Shown here one piece after another: positions 1 through 7,859 of a stretch of 64,000 nt of DNA (its first letter is position 1; every line of letters begins with the position of its first letter). The translations under genes and the position numbers were made by a program. The notes beneath the pieces are model-generated. The model was not told where the DNA came from, did not search any database, and saw only the letters and a list, made by a program, of their open reading frames with translations. The DNA is from Haloplanus rubicundus (GTDB lineage Archaea; Halobacteriota; Halobacteria; Halobacteriales; Haloferacaceae), in NCBI RefSeq assembly GCF_003342675.1, contig NZ_CP031148.1, positions 2,542,001 through 2,606,000 of the forward strand. The letters are read 5' to 3'.

Positions 1-1137
1 GCCGTCGCCGCTCCACGTCAGGTCGTGCAGGCCCTCGGGCCCCTCGGATTCGATCTCCTGCATCCGGCGCTGGGCCTCGACTGCGACCCCTTTGAGTTCC
101 TCGATCCGGGGCACGTCGGTGACCCCCGAGAACAGCACGACTGCGGCGACGTAGTCCGAGTCGAGGGGGTAGTCGCCGCCGCGGACCTCCATGCTTCCCG
201 TCGTTTCTTCGAGCCAGCGCCGGGCGCGTTCGATCCCGCGGCGGTCGAGATACTCCGGGGGGCCGGCGACGACGAGGAGGGCGCGTTCGGCGCCCGCGAG
301 TTCGCAGGGGAGGGTGAGCCGTCCGAGCGCGGCCCGGCGAACCGTCGACAGGACCCGGTTGGTCGCGTCACCCACGTCCGGTGCCGGCTTCCGTCTGGCA
401 AACAGGCGCGCTTTCGGGCGCTCGACTGCCGTCGCGGCGTATCCGACCGTCGATATCCCGCCGCTTCCGAGGGTGTTGATGATCTCGCTGGCGTCGACGA
501 CCGACTCGCCGACCGCCTGTCCCTCCGTGATTTCGCCCGCGGAGAAGAGTACGCCGAGACGGCGGGCGATCTCCACGTTGAGTCGGTCGTAGCCCGTCCG
601 GAGGCTCTCGCCGCTCTCCCGCCACGCGTCGTTGTCGAACAGGATCAGGTTGTCCACCTGCTCGACGAACGTCAGGAACGAGCGGGCGGCGTTGAGGGCG
701 TAGATGCTCCCCTCCGTCCGGCCAGGGAGGATACCCAACCCGTAGACGGGTTCGGCGTAGCGCCGCCGGAGTTCGCGGGCGACGACGGGCGCGGCGCCAC
801 TTCCCGTCCCACCGCCGAGACCGGCGACGACGAGGAACGCGTCGATTTCGTGGACCGCCACCTCGTCGACGGCACCCATCACTTCGTTGATGTCCTCGCT
901 CGCCACCTCGGCACCGAGTTCGTTGTCTGCACCGGTCCCGTGGCCCTTGAGTCGCGCCCCGCCGATCAGGATCCGGTGGTCGAGGGGAGTGGCGTCGAGA
1001 CCGACGAGGTCCGCCCGGGCCGTGTTGACCGCGATGGCGTCCGCGACGAAGCCGACGCCGGCACGGCGGTCGTACTCCATGAGCGCCTCCATCACTTTCC
1101 CTCCGGCCTGCCCGACGCCGACGAGCGCGAGTTTCAT
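1..1137 (-). CDS. cetZ: Tubulin-superfamily GTPase CetZ, 3' end outside the window
   Basis: Cytoskeletal GTPase of the archaeal tubulin/FtsZ superfamily; characterised CetZ proteins control cell shape and motility in haloarchaea rather than division. Seen: N-terminal nucleotide-binding GVGQAGGK at about residues 7-14 and the tubulin signature GGGTGSGA at about 108-115, in a 379-residue open frame that reaches position 1 without a stop. CetZ proteins are roughly 350-400 residues, so only a short C-terminal tail should be missing. The start ATG (1135-1137) opens directly on MKLALVGVGQAGGK, the expected CetZ N-terminus. FtsZ is less likely because the sequence follows the CetZ pattern (SEDINEVMGAVDEV, AGLGGGTGSG). 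Which CetZ paralogue it is cannot be decided here. Confidence 0.9.
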   Translation of the reverse strand, partial: MKLALVGVGQAGGKVMEALMEYDRRAGVGFVADAIAVNTARADLVGLDATPLDHRILIGGARLKGHGTGADNELGAEVASEDINEVMGAVDEVAVHEIDAFLVVAGLGGGTGSGAAPVVARELRRRYAEPVYGLGILPGRTEGSIYALNAARSFLTFVEQVDNLILFDNDAWRESGESLRTGYDRLNVEIARRLGVLFSAGEITEGQAVGESVVDASEIINTLGSGGISTVGYAATAVERPKARLFARRKPAPDVGDATNRVLSTVRRAALGRLTLPCELAGAERALLVVAGPPEYLDRRGIERARRWLEETTGSMEVRGGDYPLDSDYVAAVVLFSGVTDVPRIEELKGVAVEAQRRMQEIESEGPEGLHDLTWSGDG

Positions 1138-1264
1138 GTGCGCGATGTGTACGTGAGGCGAAAGTATGAATCGCGGGGGTGCGCATAGGGATCATCGAAA
1201 GTCAGCAGCGATTCTCGCCGAGACGGTCCGGTGAGAATCGCTGGACCGTTACGATACCCCCCTA

Positions 1265-1350
1265 TCATACGGGTTGTTGTACCTGTTTACCGGTGGTTCA
1301 CCGAGACGGGTCGGCGAACCACCGGTACTGACTTACAATACACCGTATCA
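1265..1350. repeat. Intergenic palindromic element, copy 1
   Basis: Imperfect inverted repeat with arms of about 38 nt around a loop of about 8 nt. The left arm reads ATACGGGTTGTTGTACCTGT then TACCGGTGGTTCACCG; the right arm is its near reverse complement, ending ACAATACACCGTAT. The same design recurs at 3534, 4151, 12726, 28575 and 38528, always between genes. A structured terminator-like or miniature mobile element is possible; no target-site duplication is evident. Confidence 0.8.
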
Positions 1351-1386
1351 GTCGGTACTCCGCGGCTGGCGTCGCGAGAAGGTTTT

Positions 1387-1542
1387 TGCGAGGGAAGAGC
1401 GCTCCGAGAGCGGTCTTCCGCATCTTCCGGCGTGAACCGGGCGATGCGAGGGAAGGGATTTGAACCACGGTCGGACGTGCGTCCTCCCTGCTTCAAATCC
1501 CCTCGTGCATCTCGCTCGGCCCGTGGTGGGGCCTCGCTACGA
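1387..1542 (-). other. Downstream cassette of tRNA-Leu(CAA) with repeated tRNA 3' end
   Basis: Read on the minus strand, the tRNA is followed after about 50 nt by GATTTGAAGCAGGGAGGACG, a short hairpin (GGAC-loop-GTCC) and then CGACCGTGGTTCAAATC plus an exact second copy of the tRNA 3' end. The 24-nt direct repeat sits at 1441-1464 and 1541-1564, exactly 100 bp apart. A third, shorter copy (TGCGAGGGAA on the plus strand) lies at 1387-1396 beside an inverted repeat at 1398-1424 that could be a terminator. GGGATTTGAA and TTCAAATCCC can form an outer stem. A homologous cassette follows tRNA-Leu(GAG) at 24951-25060. The rest of 1138-1440 holds palindrome copy 1 and nothing else recognisable. Confidence 0.7.
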
Positions 1543-1626
1543 TGCGAGGGAAGGGATTTGAACCCTTGGACCTCTACAGGAGCGGATCTTGAGTCCGCCG
1601 CCGTTTCCAGGCTTGGCTACCCTCGC
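1543..1626 (-). tRNA. tRNA-Leu (anticodon CAA)
   Basis: An 84-nt tRNA including the discriminator A. The acceptor GCGAGGG pairs with CCCTCGC; the anticodon stem GCGGA/TCCGC encloses loop CTCAAGA, so the anticodon is CAA. The long variable arm typical of class II leucine tRNAs follows, then the T-loop TTCAAAT with stem GGG/CCC. No intron and no encoded CCA are seen. The flanking DNA downstream contains duplicated copies of the 3' end. Confidence 0.95.
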
Positions 1627-1815
1627 ACGCGGTCCTCGCTTGTGCGCCCCGGTATTTGCGTCCTGTGGTTTCTCGTCCGGCGACTGTCGGGGTCCGACCG
1701 CGCCGACGGCGGCGTTCGGGAGACCGCCCGCCGGACACGTGCTCCGTCCGTCCCCCACGAGAGCCGACCGTCGGCATCCCGACACGTTTTCACCGTCCCT
1801 GCCCTCCGCGGAAGC

Positions 1816-2037
1816 ATGGCCACGACGGTCGACACACCCGACGCGGACGAGGCGTGTGCGTACTGTGAGTCGCGGATCTTCGACCACGACCCCATCTGTG
1901 TCCGCGACTGCGACGACGACTGTGGCTCGCCCACGTACTTCTGTAACTACGCCTGCCTCTCGGCGTACGTGGACGAACACGACCTCACCGCGGGCGACGC
2001 GTGTGAGTGGCCCCCCGACGAGGGCGACCGTTGCTGA
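1816..2037 (+). CDS. Small cysteine-rich zinc-finger-like protein
   Basis: A 73-residue acidic protein starting at ATG 1816. It carries paired cysteines: ACAYCESR near residues 13-19, CVRDCDDDCG in the middle and FCNYACLSAY after that, an arrangement suggesting a metal-binding treble-clef or MYM-type zinc finger. I recognise no specific function. It is monocistronic, between tRNA-Leu and the structured RNA region. The longer open frame upstream is rejected because it runs through the tRNA. Confidence 0.7.
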   Translation: MATTVDTPDADEACAYCESRIFDHDPICVRDCDDDCGSPTYFCNYACLSAYVDEHDLTAGDACEWPPDEGDRC

Positions 2038-2109
2038 TCGAGGGCATCCGCCCGTGGTCGCGTTCGCCGTCCGGGACGGCCGCCGAAACGTTTATGTGGA
2101 TTGGTAACG

Positions 2110-2410
2110 TACACCAAAGTCCGGGTGGAGTCACGGGGACTCACCGGACGACTGCATCGCTCCGAACGGAGTGACGCAGACGAGAGGTACAACCGAAGCC
2201 CCCGTAAGAGGGGAACGAGGTACACGCCTCGACGGAGGACCGCAGCGACCCGATTCCCGGCCGCCATGGCGGCGGGGCGCGAAGGCCAAGTACCGGACCG
2301 CGTGTGAATGCGGTTCGGGAACCTGGGGAACCAGCAGGGCCGTAAGGGTCGTGGAAAACGTCTCCCGTCCGGGTCCAAACCGGGACTTCTCCCGATTCGT
2401 TTCTACCGCC
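2110..2410 (+). ncRNA. Structured non-coding RNA candidate, family unresolved
   Basis: The 435-bp gap 2038-2472 lacks a convincing gene but has a TATA-like TTTATG at 2091-2096 and, 25 nt later, a run of strong hairpins. These are GTCCGG(G)TG(G)AGTC/GACTCACCGGAC at 2118-2149, TGC-ATCGCTCC-GAAC-GGAGTGA-CGCA, CCCC-GTAAGA-GGGG, GGACCGC/GCGGTTC, and a final GTCCGG/CCGGGAC hairpin followed by a T-rich stretch near 2400. Several pieces occur in the order seen in RNase P RNA (AAAGTCCGGG, GTAAGAGG, GCGAAGGCCAA, AAACCGGGACTT), but no P1-P3 is visible and the first hairpin competes with a P4. RNase P RNA is therefore only a possibility. SRP RNA signatures were not found. Confidence 0.45.
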
Positions 2411-2472
2411 GAGTCACGACACTACCGATACGTACGGTTAAGACGACGCACGTCGAACGCTCGCCGAGAGCG

Positions 2473-3528
2473 ATGCCCGAGCCGTGCCGGACGCTGCAGA
2501 ACGCCCTGAACGCACTCGACGACGTGTTCTACGTCTACGACGAACGCGGTCGGTTGATCTTCTGGAACACCCGCCTGAACGAACTCTTCGCCCTGGACGA
2601 CGAGCGGATAGCGGAAATGCGGCCCGTGGACTTTTTCGTCGACGCCGACCGGCCGGCAGTCGAAGCCGCAGTCCAGCGAATCTTCGACGAGGGGGAGACG
2701 GTCGTCGAGGCGTGGGCCGATACGACGGAAGGACGGATTCGCTTCGAACTCACGGGGCGGAAGCTGACCGACGACGGGCACACCATCGGGTTCTGTGGCG
2801 TGGGTCGCGACGTGACCGACCGCCGCGAGCGGGAGCGGCAGGTCGCGGCACAGAACGACCGCCTCACGCAGTTCGCGACGATTCTCGTCCACGACCTGCG
2901 AAACCCGCTCGCCGTCGCCACGGGGTATCTCGACCGCTACCAGGCCGACGGCGAACCCGCGGACATCGAGCGTGTCACCGACTCGCTGGAACGGATCGAA
3001 CGCATCGTCGACGACGTACTCACCGTCGCCATGGAGGGGCAGGCGGTGATCGACGCCCGACCGGTGTCGGTCGGCGACACCGCCCGGAGCGCGTGGGAGA
3101 TGATCGACGCCAGCGACGCCAGCCTCGACGTGCAAACGACGCTCGTCGTCGACGGCGACGAGTCGCGGCTCCAGCGACTGTTCGAGAACCTGTTTCGAAA
3201 CAGTGTGGAGCACGGTTCCACGGACGACCGACACAAAAGCGGCGACGAGGGCGGCGAACACGCCGGGCCGTCGATAGCCGTCACCGAGACGGGGGCGGGC
3301 TTTGCCGTCGCCGACGACGGACCCGGCATCCCCGCCGCGGAGCGTGAGCGAGTGTTCGACCCCGGAGTCACGCAGTCGGAGGACGGCACGGGGTTCGGCC
3401 TCTACATCGTCCGGACCATCGCGGAGGCCCACGGCTGGACGGTGGGCGTCACCGAAGGGGAGCGTGGCGGCGCGCGCTTCGAGTTCACGACGACGCCGGT
3501 GGGCATGCCCGGCGACGGCGGTCCGTGA
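2473..3528 (+). CDS. PAS-domain sensor histidine kinase
   Basis: A 351-residue cytoplasmic sensor kinase. An N-terminal PAS domain (about 1-125) ends in the PAC-like GVGRDVTDRRERE. The dimerisation domain has the H-box VHDLRNPLAVATGYL with the phospho-accepting His. The HATPase_c domain carries the N-box LFENLFRNSVEHGS, G1 VADDGPGIP and G2 GTGFGLYIV. No transmembrane segment is seen, so the signal is presumably intracellular (redox, light or ligand through PAS), as is common in haloarchaea. No partner regulator is adjacent. The ATG at 2473 is chosen because upstream in-frame codons run into the structured RNA region. Confidence 0.92.
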   Translation: MPEPCRTLQNALNALDDVFYVYDERGRLIFWNTRLNELFALDDERIAEMRPVDFFVDADRPAVEAAVQRIFDEGETVVEAWADTTEGRIRFELTGRKLTDDGHTIGFCGVGRDVTDRRERERQVAAQNDRLTQFATILVHDLRNPLAVATGYLDRYQADGEPADIERVTDSLERIERIVDDVLTVAMEGQAVIDARPVSVGDTARSAWEMIDASDASLDVQTTLVVDGDESRLQRLFENLFRNSVEHGSTDDRHKSGDEGGEHAGPSIAVTETGAGFAVADDGPGIPAAERERVFDPGVTQSEDGTGFGLYIVRTIAEAHGWTVGVTEGERGGARFEFTTTPVGMPGDGGP

Positions 3529-3533
3529 GGACT

Positions 3534-3608
3534 GATACGGTGTATTGTAACTGTGTACCGGTGGTTCGCCGGGGCGTCTCGGGGTACTGACTCACAATAC
3601 GCCGTCCG
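3534..3608. repeat. Intergenic palindromic element, copy 2 (right arm shortened)
   Basis: Begins six bases after the kinase stop with ATACGGTGTATTGTAACTGT and TACCGGTGGTTCGCCG. The right arm keeps GGTACTGACTCACAATAC but has lost the CGAACCACCGG segment, so the inner stem is collapsed. It belongs to the family at 1265, 4151, 12726, 28575 and 38528. Confidence 0.75.
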
Positions 3609-3650
3609 AGAGCCGAGGGCTTTTATCACTCGTCACCTAAGAGCTGCCGA

Positions 3651-4145
3651 ATGTTCGACGACACGGGTCGACGGCGATTTCTCCAGCTCGCCGGCACGGG
3701 AACCGCCGCCTCGATGGCCGGCTGTAGCGCACTCTCGAACCACAACGGCGGCGCCGGGGGCGAGGAGACGGAGTCCGCGACGGTGACACTCGCCGTCCAG
3801 CCCGACCAGCAGTCGCTCCAGGAACTGCAGTCGGAGATTCAGTCACAGGTCCAGTCGGGCGAACTCGACCGAATGCAAGCACAGCGGGAGTTCCAGCAGC
3901 GACGGGCCGAACTGACACGGAACGCCGTCGACGAATTCCGGAACCGGACGGGCAACGTCTCGGTCAGCGTCGACGACACCGTTTCCCAGTTCGGCGTGAT
4001 GCGCGTCTCCGGCGACCCCGCGGCCCTGATCGAGACGCTCTCGTTCGAGGAGGTGAGTGGCCTCTTCCCGGCCTCCGCGTTCGAGCAGGCACAGGCACAG
4101 GCGGGCACGTCGACGGCCTCGGGCACCGAAACGCCGACCGGATAG
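3651..4145 (+). CDS. Tat-exported lipoprotein of unknown function
   Basis: 164 residues. The N-terminus has a twin-arginine motif (RRRFLQLAG, residues 7-15) and a lipobox MAGC with Cys25, so it is probably exported folded and lipid-anchored outside the membrane. The mature part contains a Gln/Glu-rich helical stretch (about 45-90) followed by a small globular part (RTGNVSVSVDDTVSQFGVMR) and a Thr/Ser-rich tail. I recognise no family. It is flanked on both sides by palindromic elements and appears to be a single-gene unit. Confidence 0.75.
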   Translation: MFDDTGRRRFLQLAGTGTAASMAGCSALSNHNGGAGGEETESATVTLAVQPDQQSLQELQSEIQSQVQSGELDRMQAQREFQQRRAELTRNAVDEFRNRTGNVSVSVDDTVSQFGVMRVSGDPAALIETLSFEEVSGLFPASAFEQAQAQAGTSTASGTETPTG

Positions 4146-4150
4146 GCCGG

Positions 4151-4236
4151 TCATACGGATTAGTGTAAGTCATTACCGGTGGTTCTCCGGACCGTCCCGG
4201 CGAACCACCGGCGAACAGTTACACTAATTCGTATCA
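4151..4236. repeat. Intergenic palindromic element, copy 3
   Basis: Lies between the convergent lipoprotein and amidase genes. The arms ATACGGATTAGTGTAAGT and ACTTACACTAAT-type right end flank TACCGGTGGTTCTCCGG/CCGGCGAACCACCGG. Its right end TGATACG (minus strand) supplies the amidase stop codon. Being palindromic, it could terminate transcription from both sides. Confidence 0.8.
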
Positions 4237-5544
4237 GGCGTCCACCGCGCCCACGTCCGCGACGGCGTCGGCGACGTCCTCGCCCCACGCCAGCAAGGAC
4301 TCGTCGCCGCCGAAGGGTGCGACCACCTGCAGTCCGAGGGGCAGGTCCCCGACCCGACCGCAGGGCACGGTGAGCGCCGGGACGCCGGCGTTGGTCCACG
4401 GCAGGTTCATGATCGGATCGCCGGTGTCGTCGATGCCTTCGGGCGCCGGACCGGGGGCGCCGGGCGAGATCAGCAGATCCACGCCGACCTCCCGGGCGTG
4501 TTCCCCGATGCGTTCGCGCAGGTCGAGGCGGGCGGCGCGAGCGTCGGCCAGTTCGTCGACGCCGACCTCCCGTCCCTCCTCGATCAGGGCGGTCGACTCC
4601 GGGGCGTACCGGTCGCCGTAGGCGGCGTGCCACTCGGCGTGGGTGAGCGCGAACTCCGCGGCGGCCAGGGCGTCGTGGTTCGCGTTCACCGCGTCGATGT
4701 CGTCGAACACCGACACGCGTCGCACCTCGTAGCCCGCGTCGCTGAGGGCGTCGGCGCCGGCCTCGACGCCCGCCCGCCCGGCGTCGGTCGCCTGGTCGAG
4801 ATACGGTCCCTCGACGACGCCGACGACCGGCGGCGCGTCGGGGTCGACCGGCTCCCACCCGTCACAGAGCACCGCGGCCGCCCGCGACGCGCCGGCCACG
4901 TCGGCGGTGAACGTCCCGACGTGATCCACGGAGGGGGCGAAGGGGACGACGCCGTCGAGGGGAATCCGCCCGTAACTCGGTTTGAAGCCGACGATGCCGC
5001 AGAAGGCCGCCGGCCGGATCACGGAGCCGACGGTCTGGGAGCCGAGCGCGAGCGGACACATCCCCGCGGCGACGGCCGCGGCCGACCCGCTAGAGGAACC
5101 GCCGGGCGTGTGTCCGAGGTCGTTCGGGTTGCGCGTTTTCGGCGGGTCGAAGTAGGCGAACTCGGTGGTTCGAGCCTTGCCGAAGGTGACCGCGCCGGCG
5201 TCGCGGAGGCGGGTGACCGCCGCCGACTCCGCGTCGGTGATGGCCGCGGGCGGGACCGACGACCCGGCTGCGGTGAGGTAGCCGTCGACGTGGAAGATGT
5301 CCTTGACCCCGACGGGGACGCCGAACAGCGGCGGCCGGCTCGCGGGGTCGTCGTGGCGGGCGTCGAGCGCCGTCGCCTCCCGGATCAGTCGGTCGCGACG
5401 ACCCGGTTCGGGGAGCATGGCGCCGACGTCGTCGTCGACGGCGTCGAGTCGGTCACACAGGTCGTCGACCAGCGCCGTCGGTCGGCGGTCGCCCGCCCGG
5501 AGCGAGCGAGCGAGCGGGGCGAGCGGCTGGGGATCGGAGTGCAT
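4234..5544 (-). CDS. Amidase-signature hydrolase (GatA-like)
   Basis: Amidase-signature enzyme that hydrolyses an unknown amide. The catalytic Ser-cis-Ser-Lys elements are visible: Lys in GVPVGVKDIF and the Ser-rich loop GGSSSGSAAAVAAG. The nearby GSVIRPAAFCGIVGFKPSYGR is characteristic of the fold. At 436 residues it is a typical length. It is probably not GatA of the Glu-tRNA amidotransferase, since no gatB/gatC lies nearby and the C-terminal part is divergent. ATG 5544 is preferred over GTG 5550. Its stop codon lies inside a palindromic element. Confidence 0.85.
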   Translation of the reverse strand: MHSDPQPLAPLARSLRAGDRRPTALVDDLCDRLDAVDDDVGAMLPEPGRRDRLIREATALDARHDDPASRPPLFGVPVGVKDIFHVDGYLTAAGSSVPPAAITDAESAAVTRLRDAGAVTFGKARTTEFAYFDPPKTRNPNDLGHTPGGSSSGSAAAVAAGMCPLALGSQTVGSVIRPAAFCGIVGFKPSYGRIPLDGVVPFAPSVDHVGTFTADVAGASRAAAVLCDGWEPVDPDAPPVVGVVEGPYLDQATDAGRAGVEAGADALSDAGYEVRRVSVFDDIDAVNANHDALAAAEFALTHAEWHAAYGDRYAPESTALIEEGREVGVDELADARAARLDLRERIGEHAREVGVDLLISPGAPGPAPEGIDDTGDPIMNLPWTNAGVPALTVPCGRVGDLPLGLQVVAPFGGDESLLAWGEDVADAVADVGAVDA

Positions 5545-5618
5545 ATCCACCTACCGGATGCCCCGGCGCATAATCCTTCGGGAGGGGGAAGTTCGCCCGG
5601 CGCCGAGCGGGGTCCCGC

Positions 5619-6566
5619 TTAGCGATTGCGACCGACGGGAAACGCCACCCGGTCGGGTGCGTCGGCGAAGCGGTCGAGGATGTCCCGGTACAGGGCGTTG
5701 CGCGCCCGTGTCCCGCGGCGCGGGTGAACGAGATAGCGCAACCGGAGTTCGACCCACGACTCCTTCTGGACGACGTTGACCGTCGGGCGGTCGTTCACGT
5801 CGAGTTCGACGGGCGTCTCGGCGAGGCGCTCGCGGTACTCCGCGACGCCCGCCGCCATCTCGTCGCCGAGGTGGTCGACGGCGGCGTCGATCATCACGTC
5901 GGCCGCGAAGTCGAGGTCCGTCTCGTAGGCCACCTGCACCGAGAGTTCGTTCCAGACGTGCGGGACGCCCTCCCCGTGGAAGTTGACGACGTGCGAGGAG
6001 AGGACCACGCTGTTGGGGACGGTGACGATGCGCCCCGAGGGCTGGTTGCTGGAGACGAGGTCGCCGTCGATCTCCCACACCTCCGTCACGAAGAGGTCGA
6101 TGGAGGCCACGTCGCCGCGGGTGCCCTCGATGGCGATCCGGTCGCCCACGCCGTAGGGGCGCTTGATGACGATGTAGAACCAGCCGATCATGGAGGCGAG
6201 CGCCCCCTGGAGCGCGAAGGTAATGGCGAAGCCGACGACCCCGAGCGAGAACAGGACGCTCACCCAGTCGCGGGTGACGACGCCGAAGCCGGCGACGAGC
6301 CCGAGGGCGCCGAAGACGAGCCGGAGGACGTTCCGCACGTCGTGGCGGCGGCGCTTGCTCGCGGTGTGAGCGAGGAGGAACCCCCCGACGAGTCGGTACC
6401 CCCCGTACGCCGCCAGGACGACGGCCGCGACGGACAGCACCAACAGCGCCGGCGGGCCGATGGCCACCCCGAACAGGGTCTCGTCGACGCCGAATCGGCG
6501 CACGACGCGGGAGCCGGCGTAGAGGGCGACGGCGACGGCGAGGGCGAGGGGACCGGTGTACCGCAT
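5619..6566 (-). CDS. MscS-family mechanosensitive ion channel
   Basis: 315 residues with about four N-terminal transmembrane segments. The last of these, the pore-lining helix, contains FSLGVVGFAITFALQGALAS, followed by the MscS beta domain (KRPYGVGDRIAIEG, IVTVPNS) and a C-terminal alpha/beta domain. It acts in the cytoplasmic membrane as an osmotic release valve. It is a single gene between the amidase and the CBS protein on the same strand. ATG 6566 is chosen over the in-frame GTG at 6572. Confidence 0.9.
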   Translation of the reverse strand: MRYTGPLALAVAVALYAGSRVVRRFGVDETLFGVAIGPPALLVLSVAAVVLAAYGGYRLVGGFLLAHTASKRRRHDVRNVLRLVFGALGLVAGFGVVTRDWVSVLFSLGVVGFAITFALQGALASMIGWFYIVIKRPYGVGDRIAIEGTRGDVASIDLFVTEVWEIDGDLVSSNQPSGRIVTVPNSVVLSSHVVNFHGEGVPHVWNELSVQVAYETDLDFAADVMIDAAVDHLGDEMAAGVAEYRERLAETPVELDVNDRPTVNVVQKESWVELRLRYLVHPRRGTRARNALYRDILDRFADAPDRVAFPVGRNR

Positions 6567-6642
6567 ACCCACACACCGTCATCCGCGGTAGAAAAACCCG
6601 GGGAAGGGCCGACCCCGCTTAGCCGGCTGTGCGTCGACGATA

Positions 6643-7134
6643 TCACTCCGCCGACCGCTCCGGCGTCCCCGTCCCGTCGAGCGAGAGGGGGTCGCCCTCC
6701 CAGTCGACGTCGAGGCGGTGTCGGGAGAGATACGGCGCGATGTCGGTCCGAGTGACTAGCCCCAGAGGGCGGCCGCCGTTGCCGGACTCCGGTCGGGCGT
6801 CCGGGACCCCCGACTCCGCGCCGTCCACGACGGGGAGACAGGTTACGCCCGCGTCGCGCATCCGGTCGGCGGCGAGACCGACCGGCGTGGTCGGACTGAT
6901 CGTCACCACCGGCGACGACATGAACGAGTCGACCGTGGGGTTCCCGCCTCCCTCGGCGACGACGGCGACAACGTCCGATTCGGTGACGATGCCCTCGACG
7001 CCGTCGCCCGCGGCGACGACGACGGCGTGGACGTCGGCCCGGCGAAGGTGGCTCGCGGCTTCGGCGGCCGTCATGTCCGGCGAAACGGTCGGGACGGCCT
7101 CGGTCATGACGGCGGAGACGGGAACGTCGATCAT
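6643..7134 (-). CDS. Two-CBS-domain protein
   Basis: 163 residues made almost entirely of a CBS pair. CBS1 is about 1-60 (VMTEAVPTVSPDMTAAEAA, GIVTESDVVAVVAEG); CBS2 is about 70-140 (FMSSPVVTISPTTPVGLAA, GLVTRTDIAPYL). Such stand-alone pairs usually bind adenosine nucleotides and regulate a partner. The second domain has an insertion rich in Gly, Pro and Asp between its halves. It is transcribed from the AT-rich region on its right, away from the next gene. The partner is unknown. Confidence 0.88.
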   Translation of the reverse strand: MIDVPVSAVMTEAVPTVSPDMTAAEAASHLRRADVHAVVVAAGDGVEGIVTESDVVAVVAEGGGNPTVDSFMSSPVVTISPTTPVGLAADRMRDAGVTCLPVVDGAESGVPDARPESGNGGRPLGLVTRTDIAPYLSRHRLDVDWEGDPLSLDGTGTPERSAE

Positions 7135-7137
7135 GGA

Positions 7138-7290
7138 TCGATAGTTTCACTGAATCTACTAATAACTACTGTAAGAATTTTCGATATAACAGGTTTCAGC
7201 TTATATATGAACACTAAATCTGCTCTCGATATCGTTACTATACACCAAATAGACCGAAAGTAACAGTATTATTGTTTTATCTCTGTCGAT
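7138..7290. promoter_or_regulatory. AT-rich divergent promoter region
   Basis: About 150 bp of markedly AT-rich DNA between the divergent CBS gene and the 7358 gene, in an otherwise very GC-rich window. It contains several TATA-like stretches (TTATATATG near 7201, TATTATTGTTTTAT near 7267). I see no inverted repeat or open frame that explains it. Confidence 0.5.
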
Positions 7291-7357
7291 GCGTCCAGCG
7301 TCGCAGTGCGTCCCGACGACCGAGAACATACATGCTGCCGGGGCGAGAGGACGACGT

Positions 7358-7846
7358 ATGCCTCGGCCCGCCCTCCAGCACGCGCTGCTCGGCGTCGGCA
7401 TCCTCTGTCTGCTCGCCGCCACCCTCGTCGGCGGCGGGGGACCGGCCGACCCCGACTACGTCCACCACGTCGAGGTGGCGTCGGACGACGAGTTGGCGTA
7501 CGGACTCACGTACGACGCGAGCGACGTGGTGGCGTACGAGAACCTCTCGGCCCGCGGCCGGACGGTCTTCGACCGCGCCCGGGCCGACTCGCCGTACGTC
7601 GTCGGAAACGAGTCGGCGACGGCGCCGGACTTCTCGTACACGAGCGACCACGTCGCCGTCGGCCAGGGACTCTACCCCGTCCGGTACGAGGGGACGGTCT
7701 ACTCGCTCCGGACCGAACGGGAGAGCGGGGACTTCAACGTCGCCGCGTTGTTCGTCGGCATCGCGCTCCGTGGACTGGGCATCGTCCTCGTCGTGTTCGG
7801 CGTCCTCCTCACCGGGTGGCGGCGGTATCGGCGGGGCGCGTCGTAG
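7358..7846 (+). CDS. Membrane-anchored protein with extracytoplasmic domain
   Basis: 162 residues. There is one N-terminal hydrophobic segment (about 7-25), a polar domain of about 100 residues with several Tyr and Asp (DDELAYGLTYDASDVVAYE, YPVRYEGTVYSL) and a second transmembrane helix near the C-terminus followed by WRRYRRG. The topology implies a small extracellular domain held at both ends. I recall similar haloarchaeal proteins of unknown function but cannot name a role. It converges on the MFS transporter. Confidence 0.75.
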   Translation: MPRPALQHALLGVGILCLLAATLVGGGGPADPDYVHHVEVASDDELAYGLTYDASDVVAYENLSARGRTVFDRARADSPYVVGNESATAPDFSYTSDHVAVGQGLYPVRYEGTVYSLRTERESGDFNVAALFVGIALRGLGIVLVVFGVLLTGWRRYRRGAS

Positions 7847-7859
7847 CCGTTGCCACTCC

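Noticed and set aside
1441..1626. Integrated genetic element at tRNA-Leu(CAA)
   Set aside because: Direct repeats of the tRNA end are only 100 bp apart with no integrase or cargo between, and the same cassette recurs at another tRNA-Leu, so an element boundary is not supported.
1231..2037. A 268-codon plus-strand frame across the tRNA-Leu region
   Set aside because: It covers palindrome copy 1 and tRNA-Leu on the opposite strand. Only the part from ATG 1816 has coding character.
2110..2410. SRP (7S) RNA
   Set aside because: A GGAA-loop with a following GCAG was seen, but the strongly conserved 5' domain and the proper helix 8 symmetric loop of haloarchaeal 7S RNA were not found.
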